Source: Kocuria dechangensis | GTDB lineage: Bacteria; Actinomycetota; Actinomycetes; Actinomycetales; Micrococcaceae | Length of the DNA: 41,276 bases | Direction: 5' to 3' | Assembly (NCBI RefSeq): GCF_014636775.1 | Contig: NZ_BMEQ01000003.1 | Coordinates: 262,077-303,352 of the forward strand | Shown here: positions 32,470 through 40,019 of the stretch, in pieces | How positions within the stretch are numbered: the first letter of the stretch is position 1 | How the letters are laid out: every line of letters begins with the position of its first letter | The notes under the pieces: generated by a model | Databases searched by the model: none | What the model was told of the DNA's origin: nothing | The model's input: the letters and a program-made list of their open reading frames with translations, nothing else | Position numbers and translations under genes: made by a program

Positions 32470-32527
32470 TGAACGACAGCGAGAGCGCGCCGGGTGGCGA
32501 GAGCCGGCGCACCCTCGCTGTCGCTCA
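32470..32527 (-). other. Long intercistronic stem-loop
   Basis: Arms 32470-32483 and 32514-32527 pair over 14 bp; on the minus-strand RNA the only irregular pair is a G-U wobble. An inner 7-bp stem GCGCCGG (32487-32493) / CCGGCGC (32504-32510) continues it. It lies between the binding-protein gene and the isochorismate-synthase-like gene, without a U tract, so it fits an mRNA processing or partial termination element that sets gene dosage. Confidence 0.6.
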
Positions 32528-32563
32528 GCTGCGAGCCGAACGGACAGCGTCAGGGCAACGGGG

Positions 32564-33586
32564 TCAGGGCAGCTGTGGGTCCACGCCGTACTGCTCGGCC
32601 AGCTGGGTGATCACCTCATGGGCCCCCTGGATGCTCACGGAGGCCACGAACGTCTCGTCGTCCACCGGCAGGACCTCTCCTTCGAAGCGGTCCCACAGCG
32701 GGTTGGAGGTGAAGCGCTGCTCCTGCTCCCGGGAGGCGTCCCCTTCGGCACCGTCGGGGGCCCAGGTGCTGACCATGACCAGACCTGCGTCGGCGTCGAG
32801 GATCTGTTCCTGGGACAGGGGCACGAAGATGCTCTCGGTGGTGTCGGGTGCACCCTCGGGGCGGGGGATGCCCATGTCGGCCATGATCTCCCCGATGAAG
32901 GAGTCCGAGGAGTACAGCCGGGCGGTGTCCTCCCCTGCGAAGCGCAGCAGCGAGTAGGTGGCGTCGGGTTCCACGGCCAGGATCGCCTCGCCCACCGCCT
33001 TGGCGCGGGACTCGTAGTCGGCGACCTCCTGCTCGGCCTGCTCCTTCTTGCCGAGGGCCTCCCCGAGGAGGACGACGTTCTCCTTCCAGGTCGGCCCGGT
33101 GGACTCGGAGAAGATCGTCGGGGCGATCTTGGCCAGCTGCGGGTAGAGGGCCTCCTGGCGGACCTTGGCCGAGACGATCACATCCGGGTCCAGCTGGGCG
33201 ATCTGCTCCAGGTTCGGCTCGGCGATCGTGCCCACGTCGACCGCTTCGGCCGACTCCTCCGAGACGTCCCCGAGGTAGTCGGCGAACGGGTCCTCCGGGT
33301 CCTGGCGGTATTCGGCGTAGCCGACCAGTTCGGCGTCGAGCAGCAGGGCCGCGTCGACGTAGCTGGGATCCAGGGCCACCACGCGCTGGGGCTGGGACTC
33401 GAGGGTCGTCTCGCCCATCGCATGGGTCATCGTCAGCGGGTACCCGGCGGACTCACCGGAGGCGGCCGACGCGGAAGCGGGGGCGGAGGTGGACTCGGCG
33501 CCGGATCCGGCGGTGCCGCCGCAGGCGGTGAGGGCGAGAAGGGACAGGCCGAGGGCGGCCGCTGAGAGCGTCGTGGTGCGCGTCAT
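32564..33586 (-). CDS. Fe3+-siderophore ABC transporter substrate-binding lipoprotein
   Basis: This 340-residue protein starts with a lipoprotein signal peptide (LLALTAC, Cys22) and a low-complexity Ser/Ala linker (about 25-45). The FepB/FecB class III binding-protein fold follows, with QRVVALDPSYVDAALLLDAELVGY at the first lobe and PNLEQIAQLDPDVIV typical of the family. It captures ferric siderophores at the cell surface and delivers them to the permease pair encoded divergently from 33731. An IdeR/DtxR-like box lies 41 bp upstream of its start. The siderophore type is not evident. Confidence 0.9.
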   Translation of the reverse strand: MTRTTTLSAAALGLSLLALTACGGTAGSGAESTSAPASASAASGESAGYPLTMTHAMGETTLESQPQRVVALDPSYVDAALLLDAELVGYAEYRQDPEDPFADYLGDVSEESAEAVDVGTIAEPNLEQIAQLDPDVIVSAKVRQEALYPQLAKIAPTIFSESTGPTWKENVVLLGEALGKKEQAEQEVADYESRAKAVGEAILAVEPDATYSLLRFAGEDTARLYSSDSFIGEIMADMGIPRPEGAPDTTESIFVPLSQEQILDADAGLVMVSTWAPDGAEGDASREQEQRFTSNPLWDRFEGEVLPVDDETFVASVSIQGAHEVITQLAEQYGVDPQLP

Positions 33587-33627
33587 GGGCGAGGAGCTTT
33601 CGGTCGGGCTGAGCGTGAGAGAGGTGG

Positions 33628-33646
33628 TGAGGTGAGGCTTACCTCA
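33628..33646. promoter_or_regulatory. DtxR/IdeR-type iron box
   Basis: TGAGGTGAGGCTTACCTCA matches 15 of 19 positions of the DtxR/IdeR consensus TTAGGTTAGGCTAACCTAA. It stands between the divergent binding-protein and permease genes. A minus-strand -10 TACAGT (33666-33661) would place the box just downstream of the start site of the binding-protein gene, suited to repression by Fe-loaded IdeR. Confidence 0.75.
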
Positions 33647-33730
33647 CGTCACTGTGGCAGACTGTAGCAGTCGAATCCGCATTAGCTAAGACATCCGTGA
33701 CTTAATCCCGGCCGACCCGATGGAGGTGGC

Positions 33731-34765
33731 ATGGCCCACTCCCTGGCAATCCCGCCTGCCCGGAGCTCGACCCGACACCATGAACGAGCACGATGGCTGC
33801 TCCTGAGCCTCGTGGTCTCCCTGGGAGCGGTGGCCCTGAGCGTGTGCGTGGGCGGGCGGCCCTCCACCCTGGCCGAGGCGTGGCATGCGCTTGCCACACC
33901 CACCGGCACGGTGATGGACGTGACCATCCGGGAACTGCGGTGGCCGCGCACCGTCACCGCGGTGGTCGCCGGCGTCTGCCTGGGAGTGGCCGGGGTGCTG
34001 GTCCAGGGCCACACCCGCAACCCGATCGCCGATCCGGGTCTGCTGGGGATCAACCAGGGAGCAGGCCTGGCGATCGTGGCCGCCACCGCCCTGGCCGGGG
34101 CCGTGGCACCGCTGACCCAGGCACTGCTGGCCTTCGCCGGGGCGCTGGTGGCGGTGGTGGTGGTCTTTCTCATCGGCTCCGCCTCTCGGCACGGGGCCAC
34201 CCCGATCACCCTGGTCCTGGCGGGGGCCGCCGTCAGCGCCCTGTGCACAGGACTGGTCTCGGGCATCGTGCTGCTCGACGACCAGGCCCTGGACACCCTG
34301 CGCTTCTGGCAGGTGGGCTCGGTGGCCGTCCGCAACGGCTCCCTAGAGATCCTCGGGCCCTTCCTGGCCGTGGGGCTGATGCTGGCGGTGCTCAACGTCG
34401 GGGCTCTGAACGCCTTGTCCCTGGGGGAGGACACCGCCCGCTCGCTCGGCGTGTCCGTGGTGGGCGCCCGGGCCACGGGGATCGCGGCGATCACCCTGCT
34501 GGCCGGGGCCGCGGTGACCCTGGCGGGGCCCATCGCCTTCGCCGGTCTGCTCGTGCCCCACATCGCCCGGGCCATGGTCGGCGCCGACTACCGGTGGCTG
34601 ATCCCCGCCGTCGCCCTGACCGGGGCGGCCCTGCTGCTGCTGGCCGACACCGCCGGACGCGTCGTCGCCCGCCCCGGGGAGCTGTCGGTCGGGGTGGTCC
34701 TGGCCGCGGCCGGAGCTCCCTTCTTCGTCCACCTGGCTCGCCGGAAAAAGCTGGTCACCGTATGA
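33731..34765 (+). CDS. FecCD-family iron-siderophore ABC permease, first subunit
   Basis: This 344-residue membrane protein of the BtuC/FecCD family has about nine or ten hydrophobic segments. The family signature TRNPIADPGLLGINQGAGL lies near residue 97, and the RWPRTVTAVVAGVCLGVAGV helix precedes it. The cytoplasmic ATPase-contact loop LGVSVVGARATGIAAI (about 240) and FAGLLVPHIARAMVG (about 273) are present. GGAGGTGGC gives ATG 33731 an excellent ribosome binding site. It forms a heterodimeric channel with the next gene, which overlaps by ATGA. Iron control from the adjacent IdeR-type box is inferred. Confidence 0.92.
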   Translation: MAHSLAIPPARSSTRHHERARWLLLSLVVSLGAVALSVCVGGRPSTLAEAWHALATPTGTVMDVTIRELRWPRTVTAVVAGVCLGVAGVLVQGHTRNPIADPGLLGINQGAGLAIVAATALAGAVAPLTQALLAFAGALVAVVVVFLIGSASRHGATPITLVLAGAAVSALCTGLVSGIVLLDDQALDTLRFWQVGSVAVRNGSLEILGPFLAVGLMLAVLNVGALNALSLGEDTARSLGVSVVGARATGIAAITLLAGAAVTLAGPIAFAGLLVPHIARAMVGADYRWLIPAVALTGAALLLLADTAGRVVARPGELSVGVVLAAAGAPFFVHLARRKKLVTV

Positions 34766-35901
34766 ATCCGCTGTCCGCCACCCCGGTGGCCGAGACCGGC
34801 AGGGACGCCGTCCGAGCCGCCCCGTCTCCGGCAGTCCGCCCGTTCCGGTCGGTGCGGGCCCTGCGCGCGGGACCCGTCTCGATCCGGGTCCACCCACGGA
34901 CCGTGGCGGTCGGGGGCCTGCTGATCGTGGGAGTGACCGCGGCCGCGGCCGCGCACCTGGCCTTCGGCGGCACCCCCATCCCGTACATCCAGGTGCTGAC
35001 GGCCCTGACCGGGGGCGCCACGGAGGCCTCCGTGCACCTGGCGGTCACCGAGTTCCGTGCCCCGCGCATGGTGGCCGCGATCCTGGTCGGTGCCTGCCTC
35101 GCCGCAGCCGGGGCCATCACCCAGACCGTGGCCCGCAACCCCCTGGCCAGCCCCGACATCCTCGGGGTGACCTCCGGGGCCTCGGCCGGGGCAGTGGCTG
35201 TGCTGGTCCTCGCCGAGGGCGGAGCCGCCGGTCTCAGCGGGCCGGCCGCGACCGTGGGGATGCCGACGGCGGCCTTCACCGCGGGAATGGCGGCCGGGGT
35301 GGCCGCCTACCTGCTGGCCTACCGCAACGGCATCGACAGCTACCGGCTGATCCTGGTCGGGCTGGGCATCTCCGGGCTCACCGCCGCGCTCACCACGTGG
35401 ATGCTCACCCTGGGGGACGTCACCAGTGCCGCCCAGGCGCTGACCTGGATGATGGGCTCGCTCAACGGCAAGGACTGGGCCCTGGTGACGCCCATGGCCG
35501 CCGTCGCCGGCGTGCTCCTGGGTGCGGCCGTGCTGTGCGGGCGGTGGCTGCTGCCGGCGGCTCTGGACGAGGACACCGCCATCGGGCTGGGGCTGCGCCT
35601 GGGCCTGGTCCGGGTCGTGGCGCTGACCCTGGCGGTGCTGCTGGCCGCGGTCGCCACCGTCGTGGGCGGGCCGCTGGTGTTCGTGGCTCTGGCCTCCCCG
35701 CAGATCGCCCGCCTGCTGACCCGGGCCCCCGTGCCCCCGGTGACGGTCTCGGCCCTGACGGGCGCGGTGTTCGTGCTGGTGGCCGACACCGCTGCGGCGA
35801 ACCTGCTGGCCGTGCCACTGCCGGTGGGAGTGGCCACCGCGGTGCTGGGGGCCCCGTACCTGATCCACCTCGTGATGCGGTCCCAGCGGAGGCCCCTGTG
35901 A
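34762..35901 (+). CDS. FecCD-family iron-siderophore ABC permease, second subunit
   Basis: This 379-residue protein is the second half of the channel. A hydrophilic N-terminal part of about 45 residues, somewhat long for the family, precedes the first helix. ARNPLASPDILGVTSGASAGA (seen here as ARNPLASPDILG then VTSGAS) near residue 128, the WMMGSLNGKDW stretch, LGLRLGLVRVVAL and FVALASPQIARLLTR are family blocks. ATG 34762 overlaps the stop of the first permease, and its own stop overlaps the ATPase start by GTGA, so the three genes are tightly coupled. Confidence 0.92.
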   Translation: MNPLSATPVAETGRDAVRAAPSPAVRPFRSVRALRAGPVSIRVHPRTVAVGGLLIVGVTAAAAAHLAFGGTPIPYIQVLTALTGGATEASVHLAVTEFRAPRMVAAILVGACLAAAGAITQTVARNPLASPDILGVTSGASAGAVAVLVLAEGGAAGLSGPAATVGMPTAAFTAGMAAGVAAYLLAYRNGIDSYRLILVGLGISGLTAALTTWMLTLGDVTSAAQALTWMMGSLNGKDWALVTPMAAVAGVLLGAAVLCGRWLLPAALDEDTAIGLGLRLGLVRVVALTLAVLLAAVATVVGGPLVFVALASPQIARLLTRAPVPPVTVSALTGAVFVLVADTAAANLLAVPLPVGVATAVLGAPYLIHLVMRSQRRPL

Positions 35902-36716
35902 GCTCACCACCCCTCGTCGCCGGCAACCGGCTCCAGGCCCGGGGGCTGTCCCTGGGCTACGACGGCCGCACCGTCGTGGAGAACCTGTCCCTGGACGTCC
36001 CGGACGGTCGCATCACCTCGATCATCGGTCCCAACGGGTGCGGCAAGTCCACGCTGCTGCGCGGCCTGGGGCGTCTCCTGCGGCCGATGGCCGGGACTGT
36101 CACCCTCGACGGGGTTCCACTGGCCCGGCTCTCCACCCGGCGGACCGCCCAGCTCCTCAGCGTCCTGCCCCAGGCCCACACCGCCCCCGAAGGTCTCACC
36201 GTGGCCGACCTCGTCTCCCGCGGCCGGCACCCGAGGCAGCGCTGGTACCAGCAGTTCTCCGGCGCCGACGAGCACGCCGTCCACCGCGCCCTGGAGGCCA
36301 CCGGCATCGCGGAGTTCGCCGACACCCCGGTCGACGAGCTCTCCGGCGGTCAGGCCCAGCGGGTGTGGATCTCCATGACCCTCGTCCAGGATACCGACAT
36401 CCTGCTCCTGGACGAACCCACCACTTACCTGGACCTGGCCCATCAGGTGGAGATCCTCGAACTCGTCCACCGCCTCAACCGCGACCTGGGCCGCACCGTG
36501 GTCATGGTCCTGCACGACATCTCCTTGGCCGCCCGGTTCTCCGACCACATAGTGGCCATGCGCGAGGGGCGCATCCTCGCCCAGGGGCCTCCCGGGGAGG
36601 TCGTCACAGAGCGTCTCCTCGAGAAGGCGTTCGGCCTGCGGGCGCGGATCGTGCCCGAACCGGTCACCGGCCGTCCCCACGTGATCCCTCTGGCCCGAGC
36701 CGCCGCGCCGCGCTGA
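35898..36716 (+). CDS. Iron-siderophore ABC transporter ATPase (FecE/FepC type)
   Basis: This 272-residue ATPase has Walker A GPNGCGKST (about residues 43-51), Q-loop LPQAHTAPEGLTV, signature LSGGQAQRVWI, Walker B ILLLDEPTTYLD and the switch His in VLHDIS. It powers import through the two FecCD permeases. The GTG start at 35898 lies in GTGA shared with the permease stop and has GGAGG upstream. Nearest family members serve catecholate or hydroxamate siderophores, but ligand class cannot be read from the ATPase. Confidence 0.93.
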   Translation: MSSPPLVAGNRLQARGLSLGYDGRTVVENLSLDVPDGRITSIIGPNGCGKSTLLRGLGRLLRPMAGTVTLDGVPLARLSTRRTAQLLSVLPQAHTAPEGLTVADLVSRGRHPRQRWYQQFSGADEHAVHRALEATGIAEFADTPVDELSGGQAQRVWISMTLVQDTDILLLDEPTTYLDLAHQVEILELVHRLNRDLGRTVVMVLHDISLAARFSDHIVAMREGRILAQGPPGEVVTERLLEKAFGLRARIVPEPVTGRPHVIPLARAAAPR

Positions 36717-37029
36717 CCCACCGGTGACGACGACGTCGTGGAGTACAGCCCGTGCCCGAGCCCCAGCTCTTCCGGCAGGCCTGCCGGGCCGGCGCATGCG
36801 GAAAGGTGAACACATGAACCCGGACCCGCCGAGGCCGCTGCCGGGCCGGTGCTGGTCCTGGACCGGCCCGGCAGCGGTACGGGGCCGGGCCGGTCGTGGG
36901 GGACGCACCGGTATCGGATTAGGACACGGAAAAATGCGCTATGCATTGCCGCAGGTCAGGAGCATCCTGGAACGACGAAGGGGTCGGCGCCGACCGTCCG
37001 GCCTCGAGGAGCTTCCAGGAGGATCCGTC
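36717..37029. other. Structured region between the fec operon and the DUF1540 gene
   Basis: The 313-bp gap holds a 10-bp palindrome ACGACGTCGT (36730-36739), a perfect 16-bp palindrome CCGGCAGGCCTGCCGG (36772-36787) and a pair of mutually exclusive hairpins (36835-36895). A less GC-rich stretch (36915-36947) contains AATGC-GCTAT-GCATT (36933-36947) and TATGCA, a possible promoter for DUF1540. An ATG at 36814 has a fair ribosome binding site but opens only a GC-biased frame running into DUF1540; I do not call it. Confidence 0.5.
36835..36895 (+). other. Two overlapping alternative stem-loops
   Basis: Arm A CCGCTGCCGGGCCGGT (36835-36850) pairs perfectly over 16 bp with arm B (36862-36877). Arm B (36861-36871 part) also pairs perfectly over 11 bp with arm C CCGGGCCGGTC (36885-36895). 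Only one hairpin can form at a time. It ends the fec operon at least; a switch-like role is possible. Confidence 0.5.
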
Positions 37030-37326
37030 ATGGCCACCACCGAGTTCGTTCCCGTCTCCGACTGCTCCGTGGGGCAGTGCTCGTTCAACCACGACCACGA
37101 GTGCAGCGCCCACGCCATCACCGTCGCCGGCTCCTCGGGTCACGCCCACTGCGGGACGTTCATCTCGCTGGGCGCCGACGGCGGGCTGCCGACGGTCCAC
37201 GCCGAGGTGGGGGCGTGCCAGCGCGGGGAGTGCGTGCACAACTCGCACCTGATGTGCACCGCCCACGACGTGAAGATCGGGGCCGGGGCGGACGAGGCCG
37301 ACTGCCTCACCTACCAGGCGGCCTGA
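37030..37326 (+). CDS. DUF1540 Cys-rich protein, two domains
   Basis: This 98-residue protein carries two DUF1540-like units. The first (about 8-45) runs SDCSVGQCSFNHDHECSAHAITV to HAHCGTF; the second (about 60-95) runs GACQRGECVHNSHLMCTAHDVKI to ADCLTY. Each has four cysteines plus nearby histidines in the same order, a layout that suggests a small metal-binding fold. Function is not established for the family. AGGAGG stands 7-8 nt before ATG 37030. Position after the siderophore importer suggests a link to iron or other metal homeostasis (inference). Confidence 0.85.
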   Translation: MATTEFVPVSDCSVGQCSFNHDHECSAHAITVAGSSGHAHCGTFISLGADGGLPTVHAEVGACQRGECVHNSHLMCTAHDVKIGAGADEADCLTYQAA

Positions 37327-37447
37327 CGGCACGGCCGACCTCGAGAAGAGGCGGCCCTGGTCCTTGCCCACGTGGGCATCGCCGCGCGATCCCTGCCGTG
37401 GGTTCCCTCGTTTGCCGCCCTGCCTGTGCCAAGCGGCAGCTGTGCGG

Positions 37448-39442
37448 TCACTGCCCCTGCCGTGCCGGTGTCGCCACTGCGGTGTCCGACGGTACGGCCT
37501 GCCCGGTTCCCGTTCCGGGCGAGGTCCTGCCGACAGTGTCCGGGGTGCTTCGTGCTGCGAGCCTGGCGTAGGGGCCGCCGGCGGCGCGCAGCTGCTGCGG
37601 TGTGCCGCGCTCGCTGATGCGGCCGTTCTCGAGCACCGCGACCTGGTCGGCGTTCTCGACGGTGGAGAGCCGGTGGGCGATGGTCAGGGTGGTCCGGCCG
37701 GCGGCCAGCCGGTCGAGGGCTTCCTGGACCTGCGCCTCGGTGGTGTTGTCCAGCGCACTGGTGGCTTCGTCGAGGACCAGCACGGGCGGGTTGCGCAGGA
37801 TGGTGCGGGCGATGGCCAGACGCTGCTGCTCCCCGCCGGAGAAGCGGTGGCCGCGGGCGCCGACCAGCGTCTCCAGCCCGTCCGGCAGCCCGGCGACGGT
37901 GTCGGCGATGCGCGCGGCGGCCAGCGCGTGCCACAGCTGGGCGTCGGAGGCGTCAGGGTCCGCCAGCAGCAGGTTCTCGCGCACCGAGGCGTGGACGAGG
38001 TAGGTCTCCTGGGAGACGACGCCGACGATCCGCGCGAGATCGGCCGGATCGATCTCCCGCACGTCGACGCCGTCGATGGTCACCCGTCCGGCTGTGGCGT
38101 CGTTGAGCCGCGGGAGCAGGGAGCCGAGGGTGCTCTTCCCGGAGCCGGTGGGTCCGACCACGGCGGTGCTGGTCCCCGCCGGAAGGACCAGGTCGATGCC
38201 GCGCAGCACGTCGGGTCCGGCGTCGTAGGCGAAGCGCACGCCCTCGAAGCGGACCTCCCCGGCCACGGCGGCCGGGTCGAGCCGGACGGGCGAGGCGGCC
38301 GGCGTGATCTGCGGTTCGAGGTCGAGGTACTCGAAGATCCGGCTGAAGAAGGCCAGCGCGGACACCCACTGCACGCCGATGTTCAGCAGCCCCATGACGG
38401 GACGGAAGATCGCGCTCTGCAGGGCGGTGAAGGCCACCAGGGTGCCGATGGTCATCCCGCCGGTGGTGGCCGGGAAGCCGGCGGCGAGATAGATGACCGC
38501 GGGGATCGCGGCGAAGACGATCTGCATGGTGGCCATCCGCCAGCGGCCGGCCAGCTGGCTGCGCAGCTCCAGGCCCACGAGCCTGTCGGAGTGGGCGGTG
38601 AAACGGGCGGCGTCGCGTGCGGTGGTTCCCAGGGTCTTGGCCAGCCTCACCCCGGAGACGGAGAGCCCTTCCTCGACCTGCGTGTGGAGCAGGGCGAGTT
38701 CCCGCTGGCGCTGGTCGGTGACCTCGCGCCGGATCAGAGCCACCCGCCGGGAGAGCCAGATGGCCGGGGGCAGCACCAGCAGGGAGATCAGGCTCATCGC
38801 CGGGGACAGCGCCACCATGGCCACTGCCGTGGCCACCGCGGTGGTGAGGTTGGAGGCGACGCCGGTGGCGGTGCTGGTGACCACCGACTGCATGCCGGCG
38901 ATGTCGTGCGTGAGCCGCGACTGCACCTCCCCACCCCGGGTCCGGGTGAAGAACCCCAGCGACTGGGCCTGCAGATGGGTGAAGAGCCTCACGCGCAGCG
39001 CGTGCATGACCTGCTGGCCCATGGCGGTGGCCATCCAGGTCTGGACCACGCCGATCACGGCCGTCAGCGCGGCGACCCCGACCATCACCGCGGTCAGCAG
39101 CAGGAGCAGGCCGGTGTCCCTGCGCGGCAGTGCGTCGTCGATGACACCGCGGACCAGGAACGGCTGGGCGAGGTTGATCACCGAGGACGCGGTGATGAGC
39201 AGGACGACCACCGCGATCGTGCCCCGGTGCGGAGCGAACAGCGCCGCGATCCGGCGCAGGCTCACAGGATGGCGGACCAGCTGCTTCCGATCGGCGGGGT
39301 CCAGGCGTCCGGGGCGGCCGCCACCACCCCCGCCGCTGAACGGGACCGCGCCGGGCGCGCCGCTTCCCCAGCCGTCACCCGGCCCGCCTCCGCCGTGGTG
39401 CCCCGGGGTGCGGACGCGTCCGGTGTCGTGGGTCGTGGTCAT
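37448..39442 (-). CDS. ABC exporter, fused transmembrane and ATPase domains (MsbA/LmrA-like)
   Basis: This 664-residue half-transporter has a Gly-rich N-terminal tail of about 45 residues, an ABC type-1 exporter membrane domain with six helices (about 70-360) and an ATPase domain (about 395-630): Walker A GPTGSGKST, signature FSGGEQQR, Walker B VLVLDEATSALD, and switch His in IAHRLST. It should act as a homodimer exporting a lipid, peptide or drug. ATG 39442 has GAGGAGGA upstream. It is divergent from a MarR regulator with an inverted repeat between them, a typical drug-export arrangement; export of a peptide made nearby is only a possibility. Confidence 0.9.
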   Translation of the reverse strand: MTTTHDTGRVRTPGHHGGGGPGDGWGSGAPGAVPFSGGGGGGRPGRLDPADRKQLVRHPVSLRRIAALFAPHRGTIAVVVLLITASSVINLAQPFLVRGVIDDALPRRDTGLLLLLTAVMVGVAALTAVIGVVQTWMATAMGQQVMHALRVRLFTHLQAQSLGFFTRTRGGEVQSRLTHDIAGMQSVVTSTATGVASNLTTAVATAVAMVALSPAMSLISLLVLPPAIWLSRRVALIRREVTDQRQRELALLHTQVEEGLSVSGVRLAKTLGTTARDAARFTAHSDRLVGLELRSQLAGRWRMATMQIVFAAIPAVIYLAAGFPATTGGMTIGTLVAFTALQSAIFRPVMGLLNIGVQWVSALAFFSRIFEYLDLEPQITPAASPVRLDPAAVAGEVRFEGVRFAYDAGPDVLRGIDLVLPAGTSTAVVGPTGSGKSTLGSLLPRLNDATAGRVTIDGVDVREIDPADLARIVGVVSQETYLVHASVRENLLLADPDASDAQLWHALAAARIADTVAGLPDGLETLVGARGHRFSGGEQQRLAIARTILRNPPVLVLDEATSALDNTTEAQVQEALDRLAAGRTTLTIAHRLSTVENADQVAVLENGRISERGTPQQLRAAGGPYARLAARSTPDTVGRTSPGTGTGQAVPSDTAVATPARQGQ

Positions 39443-39471
39443 GGGTCCTCCTCGCACGGTATTGAGGAGGG

Positions 39472-39488
39472 TACCTCTCTATGAGGTA
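39472..39488. promoter_or_regulatory. MarR-type operator between exporter and regulator
   Basis: TACCTC (39472-39477), spacer TCTAT, GAGGTA (39483-39488) forms a 17-bp inverted repeat in the 72-bp divergent gap. TAGGAT (39503-39508) is a likely -10 for the regulator, ending 6 nt before ATG 39515, so that transcript is probably leaderless and the operator would overlap its -35. Confidence 0.65.
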
Positions 39489-39514
39489 ACGGGCAAGATG
39501 GTTAGGATGTGGCC

Positions 39515-40012
39515 ATGCTGCACGACGACCAGGACCCTGCCCGCCTCGGGGACCTGCTGCACGCCGTCTTCCGCCGGCTCCGCCGTGGATGGGCCGAGCA
39601 GCTGGCACCCTTCGGGCTGACCCCGCACCAGTTCCGGGCCCTCAACGCCCTCGCCGGACACCTCGGGGCGCAGGGACACCGGCACGAGGCGACCACGGCC
39701 TGCCGCCACGGCGGTGTGGCCGGCAGCCTGCGCGTGAAGGATCTCGCCGAGGTCCTGCGCATCGCGCCTCGGTCGGCCACCGAGGTGGTGGACCTGCTGC
39801 AGGAAAAGGGGCTCGTGGAACGAGTGCCGGACCCCTCGGACCGGCGCGCCACGCTGGTGTCTCTGACCCGCCGGGGGGCCGCACTGCGGGAGAAGGTCCG
39901 GGAGGACCGGCGCCGGGAGGCCGAGGAGTACTTCTCGCGGCTGGGGCCGGAGGACCGCGTCGAGCTGGAGCGCCTCCTCCGGGTGCTCCTGGCGGACGGT
40001 CAGGAGCGGTAG
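39515..40012 (+). CDS. MarR-family transcriptional regulator
   Basis: This 165-residue protein has the MarR winged helix. LTPHQFRALNAL (about 35-47) starts the DNA-binding core. LRVKDLAEVLRIAPRSATEVVDLLQEKGLVERVPDPSDRRA (in parts, about 72-112) covers the recognition helix and wing. A His/Ala-rich loop of about 15 residues (HRHEATTACRHGG) is inserted before the recognition helix region. C-terminal helices dimerise. It is divergent from the ABC exporter and probably represses it; the ligand is unknown. GTG 39509 is an in-frame alternative start two codons earlier. Confidence 0.88.
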   Translation: MLHDDQDPARLGDLLHAVFRRLRRGWAEQLAPFGLTPHQFRALNALAGHLGAQGHRHEATTACRHGGVAGSLRVKDLAEVLRIAPRSATEVVDLLQEKGLVERVPDPSDRRATLVSLTRRGAALREKVREDRRREAEEYFSRLGPEDRVELERLLRVLLADGQER

Positions 40013-40019
40013 AACTTCC

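Noticed and set aside
36772-36787. Perfect 16-bp palindrome considered as an attachment or transposon-end site
   Set aside because: No integrase, transposase or partner repeat is present; in such GC-rich intergenic DNA a stem without loop is a weak signal on its own.
36724-37029. Upstream extension of the DUF1540 frame, including an ATG at 36814 with a fair ribosome binding site
   Set aside because: The extension has no domain, runs through stable hairpins, and DUF1540 has its own strong AGGAGG and ATG at 37030.
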